Source: Quercus robur (taxonomy: Eukaryota; Streptophyta; Magnoliopsida; Fagales; Fagaceae). From it: a DNA stretch of 64,000 nucleotides. The position numbers and the translations under genes were made by a program. Where the stretch lies: assembly GCF_932294415.1 (NCBI RefSeq), contig NC_065545.1, positions 21,669,857 through 21,733,856 on the forward strand. Reading direction: 5' to 3'. Numbering within the stretch: position 1 is the stretch's first letter; the number at the start of each line of letters is the position of its first letter. The notes under the pieces are model-generated. The model saw only the letters and a program-made list of their open reading frames with translations. It was not told the DNA's origin and ran no database searches. Shown here one piece after another: positions 1 to 12,209 of this stretch.

Positions 1-41
1 TAGTCAGCAAACTTAAGTCAATTCTAATGCTAAGTCACAAT

Positions 42-1739
42 TAGGGGTGGCAATTCATGTTCATTTGTCGGGTTCGTGTTATGTTAAGTCATGAGTATTC
101 GACTATATGGGTCAACACTACCCCGACATGTTTATAAAATGGGTCAAGATTCCTCAACTCTAACACAACTCTTTTATTAAATAGGTCAATCGTATTGACC
201 TGTTTATCAGATTTTATCAAAATGAAAAAAAAAAAAATTATGAAAAAACAAACAAATAAATATTTTAATATAAAATTTAGAACTAACAAGTAATTGCATC
301 ACAAATAATCATTCAAAACTAAAACATATTTCAATATCACAAATAATTAATCACAATATATCAAAAAAAAGTAAACCACAACAACTAATAAGTTTATATA
401 CCTAGGCAAGGTTGTCAAAATCGGGATCTTACGTAGGATCGTGAAAGGTAGGTGGGATCGTAGATCGTAGAATTGAATCGTAAATCGTAAAATCCTACAT
501 ATTTTCATATTTAAAACAAAAAACACATTGATAATGACTTTGTATGTTGAATAATCACATAAATTATAAATTTATCCAAAAAATAAATAAATAAATAAAG
601 ATTTGCATTATATAATGTAATTTGCATGTCTTACATTGCTACGTCTACTAACGAAACAAATATATTTACGTTTTGACCCAATGTATCTAAAAAGTTCAGT
701 AAATGTTTAATTAGTAACCAAATACCAAAATATTTATCAACAATATGGAAATATTTTCCAAGTTCTAAGTTCCAAGTTCCAAGTTCTAAGTTTAAAATCT
801 AAAATAAGTTATTAAATGGAAACTAGCTAACTAAAATATGAAATCCAAAAGCAAGATTAATATTAAAGTGAAGTGAACATTTAATTATTCTCATTATAGG
901 GTTCTTATGATCACCTTCCTAATCATCACCAACCATTTTATCATCTATGTAGACATTGTATATTTGTATATTAGAGCTACAAAAGAGATCAAGATACAAC
1001 TTCACACTCAACTATTCAAGTTATACCACTCAGCAATAATTACAGAGCGTGCTCAAAAAAATCAATCAATCAATATACAAATACAAGCATACTAATAAAA
1101 TTATATATAAGAAAAACATTTTAGTAATATTATAACACAAATTAGTATATTGATAAAAAAAATTTAACAACATTATGGCTTAAAATGTAACAAAGCCAAT
1201 ATAAATTCTTCATTTAGAAATGATGAAGTATTCCTTCATTTTTATTACAAATGAACTAAAAACCAGAAAACATTTTCTTAGGTTATAATAATTTTATAAA
1301 AAAATAAAAAATAAAAAGCCATACCATCACAACATAGGGAAAAAAAAAAAAAAAAAAAAAATTGATGTTTTAGTAGGGTCGGTAGGATCCCATACAATCA
1401 TATATGATTCTACATGATCCTACATACGATCCTAATGCGATTCTAAATGTTTTGGTGAGGTGAGATCGTAAAATCGTGTGATCCTACAATCCAAATCACG
1501 ATTTTGACGACCATTTACTTAGGGTTTGAATGGTATATTAGTAAAATGTCATTTAATTAAATATTTCAGACGGATCAAACAGGTTCCAAAGGTTGAACAC
1601 TAACCTAACCCGTTTATTAAACAGGTTAGTCATGTCAACCCAAATATGACACAAACCCATTAAGGCTCAACTTATAATCTGTTAATTTCGTGTTGTATTG
1701 TATCAGGTTCACGGATCGTATCCAATTTTACTAGCCCTA
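42..1739. mobile_element. hAT-like non-autonomous DNA transposon
   Basis: The element starts TAGGGGTGGC and ends GGCTAGTAAAATT-type sequence on the reverse strand (TAGGGCTAG). It is flanked by a perfect 8-bp direct repeat GTCACAAT at 34-41 and 1740-1747. An 8-bp duplication with short imperfect inverted ends is the hAT signature. The outer arms (about 42-230 and 1560-1739) are loosely inverted relative to each other, both built of motifs such as GGGTCAA and CGTGTT. No transposase is visible, so it would need help from another element. A second inverted-repeat element lies inside it. Confidence 0.7.
401..1523. mobile_element. Inverted-repeat DNA element nested in the hAT-like element
   Basis: The ends are inverted copies: the left reads CCTAGGCAAGGTTGTCAAAA and the reverse complement of the right reads CCTAAGTAAATGGTCGTCAA. 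Subterminal sequence on both sides is full of short GGATCGTA/TACGATCC motifs. No coding region is seen inside. The flanks show only a weak 9-bp match (GTTTATATA and GTTTGAATG, 6 of 9), so the superfamily is open; Mutator-like is possible. It lies wholly inside the 42-1739 element, so it inserted later or forms part of it. Confidence 0.5.
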
Positions 1740-1974
1740 GTCACAATAACATACAAGCAACATGAGAAACATTATCCCTCAAAAGAAATTTACATCAGTG
1801 TATCCATGTGGGTATGGCAACAACTCTTCAACCTCAATCCTGACATTGGAACAACTCATGCTTTTTCTGATCCTACTACGGTTTAAACTTTTTAAAGACT
1901 CAAACCTCTACAAAGATCAAAGAACGCACTATAAACTGGTCTATGATCCAAGAATTTTGACACAATCAATTTTA

Positions 1975-3142
1975 GGCAAAAATGCAAAACTGACCCTCTA
2001 ACTTTCACTGTTTTTTATTTCAATCCTCTAACTTTCAGTTTTGTCAATTCAGTCCTCCAACTTTCAATTTTTGTTAATTCAAGGCTCCATTACAAACTCC
2101 GTTAGTGTTGTTGTTAAATATGCTTGAAACGACGCTGTTTTGCTCACTTTTTTCTTTTTCTTTTTTTATAAACTCCGAATTAAAATAAAATAAGAAAAAC
2201 CTATATAAAAAAAAAAAAAAAAAAAAAAACATTAAGGGAACGACGATCCCTGAATCAAAACAAAGAAAGTGCATAAAGAGGGTCTAAAACAGAGAGTATT
2301 CATCTTAAAACAGAGAGTAAATTAGATAGAACTACAACGTTTGATACTCCTATAAATCTAAGTTTTAATACTCAACAGAAAAAGACACCAAACACACAGC
2401 AATTCATTGTTCTGCTACTACTTATACCCAAAAAAACACACTAAAAAAACTGGGTTTTCATCATACCCAAAACTTGGTCGGAGCTGGAGCTACAGAGTAC
2501 ACCCATCACCGATTCAGTCAATATAGGGATTCTCGGTCTAAATTTCTTGGCCTCAATCTCTGCAAATCGGTCTTCATCAGAACTCAATCACCGATTCATA
2601 ATATCTCTACAAATCGGTCTCGAATAGTCAAACGGACTCAGTTTCCTACTCGGTCTTTCTCTCTCAGTCCGACTCAATTTCTCATGCTCAGTCTCTCTCT
2701 CTCATTCCGACTCAATTTCTCTCTGAAACGGACTCAGTCACTCTCTCAAATCGTTTCCCCAATTATTCTAAGTTAGAGATTTGGGTGGGGTGATTTCTTT
2801 GTTTTGATTCAGGGAAGGGGACTTTTTGTTTCTCAAAAAAAAAAAAAAAAAAGATTTAGTGAATGGGAACGACAACTTTGATCCCTTAATTTTTTTTTTT
2901 TTTTTTTTTTTTTCAGATTTTTCTTATTTTATTTTAATTCCGAGTTTAAAAAAAAAAAAAAGAAAAAAAAAAGAGCAAAACGGCGTTGTTTCAAGCATAT
3001 CTAATGGCAACACTGACTGAGTTGTAACGGAACCTTGAATTAACAAAAATTAAAAGTTAGAAGACTGAATTGACAAAATTAAAAGTTAGAGAATTGAAAT
3101 AAAAAACAATGAAAGTTAGAGGATCAATTTTACATTTTTACC
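1975..3142. mobile_element. Mutator-like element with long terminal inverted repeats
   Basis: The left arm (about 1975-2270) and right arm (about 2795-3142) are long imperfect inverted copies, including the shared motifs CTCTAACTTTCA, GAATTGACAAA and AAACGACG. The flanking 9-mers TCAATTTTA (1966-1974) and TAAATTTTA (3143-3151) match at 8 of 9, the duplication size expected of Mutator-like elements. The middle (about 2400-2780) is rich in CTCTCT and CGGACTCA and holds a short open frame at 2474-2776 that I do not recognise. It could be captured host DNA. No transposase is present. Confidence 0.7.
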
Positions 3143-3375
3143 TAAATTTTATTCCTACTTCGAAAGGTCAAAAAATAGTACCAAAATGGCACCTGTCTTG
3201 TCTGTCTATAAAAACATAAAACAAAAAACCCAAACCCAAACCCAAAAGCAGAATAGTCTTTCCCTCCAAAACCCCTCACCTTCTTCACAACCAGACCCAT
3301 TAACCTTTTTAAATCCAAGCTGTTAACTAAAACCCAAAAGCAGAATACAGAAGAAAAAAAAAAAGCTTCTCTGTA

Positions 3376-3873
3376 ATGGAACAGCTTCACCGACTCTACA
3401 ATACCCATGTAAAGCTTTTGGCTTTTGACCTCTTCTCTCTCACCCAAACCCCTTCTCTTTCTCCCTCAGACCCCATTTCCTTTTCTCGCAGAGGCACCTT
3501 TTTTTTCCGTGCCGAGACCGTCGGCACCATCACCTCCCGGGAACTCAAACCCAACAAATTCCTCAAATTCACTGTTGATGATGGCACCGGCTGCATTGTC
3601 TGCGTCCTCTGGCTCAACCACCTTGTGTCGCCTTACTTCTCCCGCTGCAGCCCGCCAAGTGTTCGACTAATTGCCCAAATGGCGAGTCATTTCGCGGCAG
3701 AGGTTAGGCTTGGGGTAGTGGCAAGAGTACGTGGGAGGATCACGAGTTACCGTGGCGCGGTGCAAATCACGGTGTCGGATGTGGTGGTGGAGAGGGACCC
3801 CAATGTGGAGACATTGCATTGGTTGGAATGTATGAGTTTGGCAAGCAAGTGTTATGATGTTAGGCCCTCTTAG
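3376..3873 (+). CDS. STN1: CST complex subunit STN1
   Basis: This predicted 165-residue, single-exon protein matches plant STN1 (the Arabidopsis protein is about 160 residues). STN1 joins CTC1 and TEN1 in the nuclear CST complex, which protects telomere ends and helps fill in the C-strand. Nearly the whole chain is one OB-fold: the VGTITSRE strand near residue 50, the FTVDDGTGCIVCVLW core near 66-80, the VARVRGRITSYRGAVQITV strands near 115-132, and the closing VVVERDPNVETLHWLE stretch. The start chosen is the first ATG of the frame; MEQLHRLYNTHVKLLAFDL is typical of the family N-terminus. The C-terminal winged-helix part of yeast and animal STN1 is absent, as is normal in plants. A Mutator-like element ends 233 bp upstream, so the promoter is short or lies partly in transposon sequence. 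Confidence 0.9.
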   Translation: MEQLHRLYNTHVKLLAFDLFSLTQTPSLSPSDPISFSRRGTFFFRAETVGTITSRELKPNKFLKFTVDDGTGCIVCVLWLNHLVSPYFSRCSPPSVRLIAQMASHFAAEVRLGVVARVRGRITSYRGAVQITVSDVVVERDPNVETLHWLECMSLASKCYDVRPS

Positions 3874-5567
3874 AAGGTAGTGGTTATTCATTTCAATGTT
3901 TTTTTTGAATTTGGTGAAATGGGTTTTATTTTTTAATTTGATTTTTACATGAAAAGTTTGAGTTACATGTGTAGTTTGTTCAAAGAATTAGTTCTTAAAA
4001 TTTTCTATTTGGGTTTCATTTTTAAGCCTGGTTTACGAGTCTTATTGAACCTATTGATAATTATTTACCATTCCAACTTTTAGAATGTTTTTGGGTTTTA
4101 AGTATAATTCTATAGAATCTAACTAGGAATTATGATCATTGGTATGAATCTCTATCTTGGGCAGTGCTAACATGAATTTCAACTTATAGTTGAAATTCTT
4201 TATTATATTTGCATTATTGTCTCTGCGTCTCTTAGAGGTGGTATCCACATTAGCACTTCGGCAGGTCCCTACCAAGATGATGTTGAGACTTTTGAGAAAT
4301 CTGGAGATGTGTTTCTATTTTTTTGATAAATAAATTTAATGTGTTTATCTTGAGAAACTTTGAGTAATATTTAAAAGATACAGATGGCCAACTTGTCCAA
4401 CATGCCTAGAGAGAGAGAGAGAGAGAGAGCAAAAGAAGATGGAGAAGAGAGATGATGGTTTTACTCTAAACACGAACCAATAGAGTGAAAGAAACTTCCA
4501 TTATAAAATAATAATTATTTTATGCATCGAATATATATTAAGACTCTCTATTGTTTACGCGAGTCCATCATTTGTTTGAATGTTTTGGTTTGGGGGAGGG
4601 GAAGGTTAGAGCAATATACACGATGCAAGTTGCAATGATATTTTACAGTGAATTGGAAGAAGAAAGGCATATTTTAGTACTATAATTAGTAGATGATGCG
4701 CAAAAAAATATTTTTGTTTAACATGATATTTTACAGTAAATTGGAATTTTCACTTTCCAATCTATGCAAAATGGCTGTGTTTTAAAATGTCCCATTTAAG
4801 GAAAAACTCCATTGTCATGATGTGTAGTTGAAGGGACTGTCCACAGATCAGATTGGGCGGATTGAGATTGAAAATTTTAACCAAATTGCCTTCGGCGGGT
4901 TGGAGTGGACTGGACCGGTTAGCAGATCAAGAGTTTTTTATTATTTATTTTTTTTCATATTCCTATTTAAAGCATTCAGCACCAAAAAAGAAAATAAAAG
5001 AAGAAGCAATAAGAATTAATCACGTGTAAAGCCTTTTCTGTAAAATGTGAAGCGGCCTTTAATTGTCTCTTTCATGTGTAACTAAAATGTGAAGCAATTG
5101 TAGGAAAATATGGATGGCAAATTCAGCCAAATTGTTATCGAAATCGAAAGATAAGTAAGCACCTATTTCCTATCTCTCTCACACACCAAAAAAAAAAAAA
5201 AAAAACCAATCCTTGTGTTGTAATTTTTTTTTTATTTTTAGAAATAGTTTCAACCTATAACTTACTCATGTTATTAGTTTATTTTTTTAATAAACCAATA
5301 ACATGAGTAAGCTCTTCATATACACTAAAATCATGAATGTCCTCAACACGTAATCATGTAATGGAATTTCAATTTTAATAAATTAATATGCTATTCATTT
5401 GAGTACTAAGTACTAACATTAGAATCAAGTCATTGATTCCTGCATTTGTATTGTATATGCATAGCAATGTGATGATTTTATTTTTCCTCTCTCAATTTCA
5501 TGTTTTAGCTTACATATTTCAGATCACATTACTTTTGGCTCAAAGAATGTGTGTGTGTGTGTGTTTT
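3874..5567. other. Intergenic, no gene seen
   Basis: AT-rich DNA between STN1 and the convergent HMT gene. It contains a (GA)n microsatellite at 4408-4429, short A and T tracts, and a local inverted repeat near 5255-5310 (ATAACTTACTCATGTTATTAG against TAATAACATGAGTAAG-type sequence). The 3' UTR of STN1 must lie at its left end. No further coding or RNA gene is supported. Confidence 0.5.
4408..4429. repeat. (GA)n microsatellite
   Basis: Uninterrupted AG dinucleotide run of 11 units. Confidence 0.9.
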
Positions 5568-5612
5568 GGGGGGGGGGGGGGGGGGTGGGGTTGGTGTGGG
5601 GGTGGTGGTGGG
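5568..5612 (+). repeat. G18 tract with G-rich tail
   Basis: A (GT)n run at about 5550-5562 is followed by TTTT, 18 consecutive G residues (5568-5585) and then GGGG/GGGGG/GG blocks to 5612. It could form a G-quadruplex on the + strand. It lies about 320 bp past the HMT stop codon, in the likely 3' UTR or downstream flank. Confidence 0.8.
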
Positions 5613-5929
5613 AAGAGCAACATCTAAAAAATGATGAATGAATGTCTCCAAAGTCCAAAACGGTTCGTATAGTTAATTAAACTTTCTGTTTGGCTCAAAG
5701 AATTAAAAGAGATGAAGTACTGATGACACATTAAGATGTTCTTTCTATTTTGGCTCTAAGATTCAAATATGCAAGCTCTATGAGGAAACTGCCTCATCCT
5801 CTAACAGCTTGTACAAGGCCCTCCTTCCCAAAACAAGCAGAAACCGTTTTTTTATTGGAGATAGAGCAAGCCTTTCCACCATCTGCATTAAAGAGATTAT
5901 GTTTTGCTCTCTTCAAGTCAGAGCAGTAC

Positions 5930-8900
5930 CTATGGCGGTAGAGCAGGAGCAGATCTATTGGAAAGAGTCCTGTATATGGCTTTAATGGTATTTGGAGTTG
6001 TTCTGCAACAACCTCCCACAAGGGAAGCCCCAATCTCACACCATCTGTTTACATACGAGACAAAATCTTCATCTGAAACACCAGTATTTTGCTGCAATGA
6101 AAAAACAAGGTCTAAGGCAGTGTGGGTGTGATAGTATACAAGAATAAGGTCAAGAATGTATTTATAAGCTTTCATTGAATTTGGTTTGAAAAACATAAAA
6201 ACAACCAGGAAGCAGATCATGATGTGATCAATCATTGATATGCTTTTATTCATTAGGATAAAAAAGTAAATTGCTGTGCTAATCTAGTGAATTTGGATTT
6301 TGCCTTCATTACAATACAAAATTAAATAAGTGAGAATAGAAGTTTTTCCGATAAAGTAGTGAACAGGAATTTGAAATTGATATTTGAAAGTTTCCTGCCA
6401 TTTGGAAAGAACACAAAGTTGCATCAACCACAGGCACAGCCTAGATTTCTGAAAATTGGTAAAGAGTAAATACAACTCTAACCCTCTTCTCAATTAAGAT
6501 TATATTTTGCTGAGAAAGATTTTCACACTCAAAACTTCATTAAAAAACAAGAGTTGTAAATATAGATGTAATATTTGTACAAGTGCAGCGAAAGAAAGTG
6601 AACGTACCACCCATTGTTTTTGCTCAGCATCATATCTTTCACCACTATTTGGATATATAACTATTGGTTTTTTTGATACCTGAAGGAAAATAATAAGGTT
6701 TAAAAATCCACTAGGCAGAGTGACTTGTAGGAATGCAATCATGTAGAGATAAAAGATTCAATTGGAAATTAAATAAAGTACGTATATATGTCATATGATT
6801 CTTCACAAACAAGAAGTTAATTATCCAGAACATGGAAGAATGAGGGTACACTTGCATACATTTTATATATTGTTTAATGAGAATTTAATATGTGACAAGG
6901 TAATCTTCAATTTTAAATCTTTCTAAATTAAGCCTAGTTTTCTTTGCAGAAACTCTATAACAAGGGAAGAAAAAAAAAGATAAATGGACTGAAAATTAGC
7001 AAAATTGGAATGCAAGTGTAACACATATGGACCCAGTAGTGATTTGTTTTTTTCATCAGAAAAAGTAAGTAATTCATTGAAAGATAAAGAATGAGAGCTG
7101 CAGTATACAGGAAGTATTAGTATACTACATTACAGATCAGAAAAAAAATAAATAAATAAAAGTCAGCAGACTGTGATACTATCTATCAAGGACAATAAAT
7201 CTATCCTAGTATGTGATTTGTTATGGTAGTAATCTATTATATGTTGGCCTCACAGGTCCAAATTAACAGCCCATATAATTAAATGATGTTTTTGCCAACT
7301 CAAATGATTACGTTAACCTCCATCTCTACAGAGAGTCAATAAACCAATAATGGTATAATCTAACTTATCAAATGAATAAATAAATAATGGTATAATCTAG
7401 AAGAACTAAATTGTTTTATGCAAGATTTTATATTAAAAGAAAGAGCAAAAAGGTCAATAGGTGAAATGGCTCTTTTGAACAGAAAAAAGTTAGTCTCATG
7501 CTCAGCTAAAAAATAAATAAATAGAGACAAATAAAATCCAAAGCAAAATAAGAAAATCAACAAAATGAACAGCACCATAAAGATGATACCTTCTTAATAG
7601 ATAATATTAGTTCATGAATTAATCGAGGAGGGGTACAGTTGATTCCCACTAAAACAACTTTCTTGCATGATTCAGCAATTGATGCACATTCAAGAATGGA
7701 ATCGCCACTAACCACATTAACACCATTTTTAGAATTGAAACAAAACCATGCTGGAATCTTTATGTCTTCTTCCTCCAAAATCTCTGCATAAGCCTGCATG
7801 AGCACTGAGGTTTCAGAACAAAAGCAAGAAGTGAAACACCATAGTTACGCCTAAATCCATTGTTCTCAATAAAGAACAGTCTGGGGGGGGGGGGGGGGGG
7901 GGGGGGGGCCGCGTTGGGGGTGGGGGGGAAGAGATCTTCGATAGCTATTAAGAATTAATCCTTCTCTACCACCACAAGCTTTGAGCGTCCATCGAGAATT
8001 TGACTGATGACCCAACCCAAACATTGGGCACATCAGTTTGAGATATCAGTGGGTCATGACAAGTATCAGTAGTATGAAGCCAACAATAAAATAGTATAGG
8101 CTTTTATTAAATATCTGCTATGAAGAGATTATAATGTTACTGAAAACCAACAAGAATAGGCAAATACCTGAGCTTCTAATTTATTAGGAATTGTCTCAAA
8201 TGCAATTAGGTCAGGACTTGATTCTGCTAGGACTTGAACCCTTCTCAGATGAAAATCTTTCAAAGTTTCTAGTGTAATTGCATCACCATAGTCCCCACTG
8301 TTAAGAGTACATAAGAAGAAAAAAAGACATGATCATTGAATTGTCAATTTGGACAACAATTCTGAACTCACAGAAAGAACAAGTCTGCCAAACTTCAATA
8401 TAGAAGCATGTGAGGCAAGAATAACGAAAAGGGTACAATGTTATGCCAATAATACACATAAAGGAGGTTGTTAAAGTTTAACCAGGGACTGCTAGATATA
8501 GGAAATATCAAAGCCAAAGAAAATTGCAGCTCATGCAATTACTTTAAGCAGCACTTGTTGACTCACCTGTACTCAGAACCATCAGCCAAATAAGCCCCAT
8601 AACTCCCCACAGATGCCGCAACTAAGATTGGGCGACGTTGGAGAATTCTTCCAACTCCAGTGTCATTAGATGAACATTCAGCACATCTGTTATAATAATT
8701 ATCTCGTGCCTCAATGGCAATTTCAACACTTCTTCTAAGCAAGTTTTCACCCTCTTCTCTAGAAAAGCCTTTAGCCTGAAAGCCCTGAATTGTGGCCTGT
8801 GCACATATGGATAAACTTGAAATTCATTTTGGGTAAAGAAAAGTAATAGTGAGATTATCATTATTTAATGGAACCTACCTGATAAGATGCTGTTATTATA

Positions 8901-10129
8901 ACATCTGCACCAGCTTCTAGGTAATCAAGGTGTACCTGCACCATCAAGAAACTCGAACGAATTATGCAAATAAATGAAAAGAGAAATTTTAAACATAAAT
9001 CAATTTCCACTTAGGATATATGTTCTAAAGTGACCCCTTCCCTTATATCATACTTTATATAATTTCAAGCCAACAAAAAGCTGAGATCATAGTACTTTGT
9101 CCAATTGTGAAATTTTGAAACCAACATTTAATGTAAAGTATTTTTCATCTGAAGAAACATCTCCAAATTAACCCTTTACTCAAAAAATGTTATTCATTAA
9201 ATGTTTTAATTACTTTAAAATTTTTAACTGATCATTTTTCACCTTATAACAATGGGTAGATTGGTCTGATTAGTTGATCAAGTGCAATAAATAAGAAAAG
9301 AAAAAAAATCTATTATATGAGTTTTAACTTTCAAATATTTTTACACCCTCCTAAAATTTTCATCAAAACAGATATTTCATAAAACATTTACGCAAACTTT
9401 ATCAGATGGTGGATTTGCATCACAGAGTAAGATTCAATACTTACATGGAAAGCTGATATTGGTTTGTACAAGTCACAAGACTGACTTAAGACTTAAGAGA
9501 GAAAAGACAAGCACAGTTCTTGAAACTGATTTTCTACGTGGTCCTATCATATGTTTAATGCTACATCCATAGCAATGAAAGTCTGCTACAAACAAACCTA
9601 AAAAGCTAACTGATTCAACAAACAGAATCTCTAAGTGTCAGAGCCGTGGCCATTTAACGGTCCAAGTTCATAATTAACAGTCCATATCCATAAGTTCCGA
9701 TGTTCCTTTCCTTTCACCACAAATTTTACAAACCATGTCCACATTGTATCCCAAAACGTCACACATACTGCAAAACCTAAGAACAAATTAAGGAGAAAAT
9801 TAACTATTTTTCAATTTGAATTTGTTATATGTCTCTCTTGGATTACATTACATTCAACGCAAATTGAGATAAGAACAAATACGAATACAGAAGCCAATAG
9901 GTACGGAGAGAGAGAGGACCTGGCGAATGAGATGAGGAGAAGAGAGGAGGCATTTGGCGCTCCAGAGTGGATCGTTGAGGTCGGCACCGTGTCGCTCCAG
10001 CTCCGTCGCCAAGCCACCGTCCACCACCGCCGCCGCTCTTCCCTCACTTTCTACAAACTCCCTCATCAAATCCCACTGCGACTGTGACGACGACGACGAC
10101 GACGACGTCGTTTCGATGCTGAGTCCCAT
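5930..10129 (-). CDS. HMT: Homocysteine S-methyltransferase (HMT2/HMT3-like)
   Basis: It transfers a methyl group from S-methylmethionine (or SAM) to homocysteine to give methionine; plant enzymes are cytosolic. Seven exons, read with GT..AG junctions: 10129-9920, 8935-8879, 8796-8567, 8297-8168, 7793-7590, 6679-6608, 6091-5930. They join in phase to about 354 residues (Arabidopsis isoforms are roughly 326-347). Visible hallmarks are [22 protein letters not shown] near the N-terminus, [19 protein letters not shown], the first zinc cysteine in VGINCTPP (exon 5) and the zinc pair in GGCCRTTP (exon 7). The start is the ATG at 10129 opening [12 protein letters not shown] microsatellite makes a serine run just after it, and the 5' flank has a (GCTC)n run at 10149-10168. 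Intron 4 (8167-7794) holds a G26 tract. I place it closest to HMT2 from memory of the sequence; the isoform name is uncertain. Confidence 0.92.
7883..7928 (+). repeat. G26 homopolymer tract in HMT intron 4
   Basis: Twenty-six consecutive G residues (7883-7908), then CCGCGTT, five G, T and seven G. On the coding strand of HMT this is a C tract. It may be a true quadruplex-forming repeat or a consensus error. Confidence 0.85.
10086..10107. repeat. (CGA)n microsatellite in HMT exon 1
   Basis: The trinucleotide run reads TCG on the coding strand and encodes serines within [15 protein letters not shown]. Length changes would add or remove serines without a frameshift. Confidence 0.85.
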
Positions 10130-10386
10130 CACTTTATATATCTATCTTGCTCGCTCGCTCGCTCGCTCGAGTCTGATTCAGTTTCAGTTTCAGCTTACTT
10201 TGAAGTTGTTAATTTTTTTTTGAGAATGAAAAATAAATAAATAACAACTTTGAAGTTGTTATGAAAGTTTTTTTTTTTTTTTTTTTTGTTTAGGGGGAAG
10301 TTGTTATGAAGGTTGGTTTGGTTTAAATACGCATACACGCAAGAGCTTTATATAATCATAATCTTAATCCTTTTTATAACCACTAA

Positions 10387-10875
10387 AGGTTCGTTTGGTA
10401 CACTAAATGAGAATTACAACAGGAATTATAATCTTTATTACTAGTAATAAAGTGTGTTGTAATGTAATAACTAAACATATTCATTAGTTTGGTTGTGAGT
10501 TATAACATTAAAATGAAATTTAACATTTATTTTAGGAAATATCTTACTCATACAATTATATCTCCTTAAAAATTATTATTTTTAAATTTAAGAGTGATAT
10601 GTGTTATTTTTTATGATTTTTTATTTTTATAATTGTTAGATGTATATGAAAAGTTTGTTTATTTTGAAATATATTAAGTTTTGAAATTATTGCACTTACT
10701 AAGGAATAACTAATACAACCTTTTAAAGAGGAATAGTTATTTCTCATTTTGAAGAATAGCTATTCATAAAGAATGACTATTCCTTGTAATAAAAACATAA
10801 TCAAACTAAAGAATAACTAAACCATAGGAATAACTATTACATTATAGCACCTATTACAGTCTACCAAACATGCTC
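10387..10875. mobile_element. Tourist-like MITE
   Basis: A 489-bp element with inverted ends: left AGGTTCGTTTGGTACACT, right end reverse-complemented GAGCATGTTTGGTAGACT. It is flanked by TAA at 10384-10386 and 10876-10878, matching the 3-bp TWA target of PIF/Harbinger MITEs. The interior is rich in GGAATAACTATT motifs in both orientations. It lies 258 bp upstream of the HMT start codon and could affect the promoter. Confidence 0.65.
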
Positions 10876-10878
10876 TAA

Positions 10879-11697
10879 CACTCTATTTAAGTAATACCCA
10901 AAAATAAAAATTGAAAGTGATTTTTTTTTTTAATAAACTAATTGAAATTTTGACATATCCTTGTGAATGGTGAAAAAAAAAAATTGTTACTTCTGCATTT
11001 CCATCACTCACACACACGTCACTTAAATGAATTGTGAAAAAAATGGTGTAATATATATTGATATCAGTTTAGATCCTAACAACAATTAAAATAAGTAAGA
11101 TATTAAGAGAATTTGCTTTGATGGTGTCAAATCATTTATAGAAAGGATAAGATTTAGTTTTAAGGAAATTTAGAAGAGTACTTGGTGTGGCTTACAAAAA
11201 GTTTCTTTCCAAACTAGTTTAGAAATAAACTTTTTAAACTTCTCATATATTTCATTTTTGTATGTGAATTTTAAAAATCTAATCGTTGAATTTCATATTC
11301 CTTATGTTCTTAACATCCATCTCAAATTTCACTCAAATTAAATGTTATTTACTATTCGATCAATAAACTTATTTTTTTCACACAAGTTCAAATTACAAAA
11401 ACTTAAAGTTTTTACATTTGTTTGATGACATAGTAATTGATCTTTGATTTTCTTGAAATTTTGCAAATATTGAAGATATAATAAGAATATACAATCCAAC
11501 AGTTAAATTTTCAAAACTCACACTCAATATAAAGATATATGAGAAGTTCATAGGGTTTTTCTCTAAATTAGTTTAGAGAAAAATTTTGTTTCGTGGCCCT
11601 ATACTCTTCTATCATGTCCCCATCATGCATACACATTTGTCCCATGTAACTTTTGTCATGATCACTCTCGTGTTTTATCTAAATTTTTAATCATAAT
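10879..11697. other. AT-rich intergenic DNA, no gene seen
   Basis: Low-complexity AT-rich sequence between the MITE and the Copia element. No open frame or RNA gene stands out. Confidence 0.5.
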
Positions 11698-11702
11698 CAA
11701 CC

Positions 11703-12079
11703 TGTTGGAGCATTTTAATATTAATTAATTAAAATAGATTTATATTACAACATAATTGTAAAGATGTGGGAGTTAATATGGAAGATGAGGAGTTTGTAAA
11801 AATGTTTAATCCCACATTGAAAATGAGAGAGACTATGTTATTCTTTTTAATTGTGGTGATTAATGGGCTAATATCTATTGATTTAAATATTGGACTAGAT
11901 ACGTGCGCAAGGGAGAGGTGAAGGGAGGGGGTCCAAACTAACAGTCCATTAAAAAGAGCGGGTGTCGCGCCTCAGTTCAAATAGTGTTGTGTAATTTTTC
12001 TCTTCAAATTAATAATATTTAGAACTATTATTCAGTTTCTCTTTATGTTATTTCCATTAGTATTGTGTTTGCACCTACA
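11703..12079 (+). repeat. Copia 5' LTR
   Basis: A 377-bp repeat starting TGTTGGAGCATT and ending CACCTACA, matching 16532-16914. It includes a segment near 11924-11968 that differs completely from the 3' copy. Confidence 0.85.
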
Positions 12080-12155
12080 ATTTTAAAGTCGCCTACATCC
12101 TTACTGACAAGAATCCTTCAAAGGTTTCTATTGATGAGATGAGTGAGGAAGAATT

Positions 12156-12178
12156 TTGTCCCCATCAAGAAAAAATAG

Positions 12179-12209
<31 letters not shown>

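Noticed and set aside
2474-2776. 100-residue gene
   Set aside because: Low-complexity Ser/Leu-rich frame inside a Mutator-like element with no recognisable domain.
10130-10132. HMT start at 10132
   Set aside because: That codon is GTG on the coding strand; the first ATG is at 10129.
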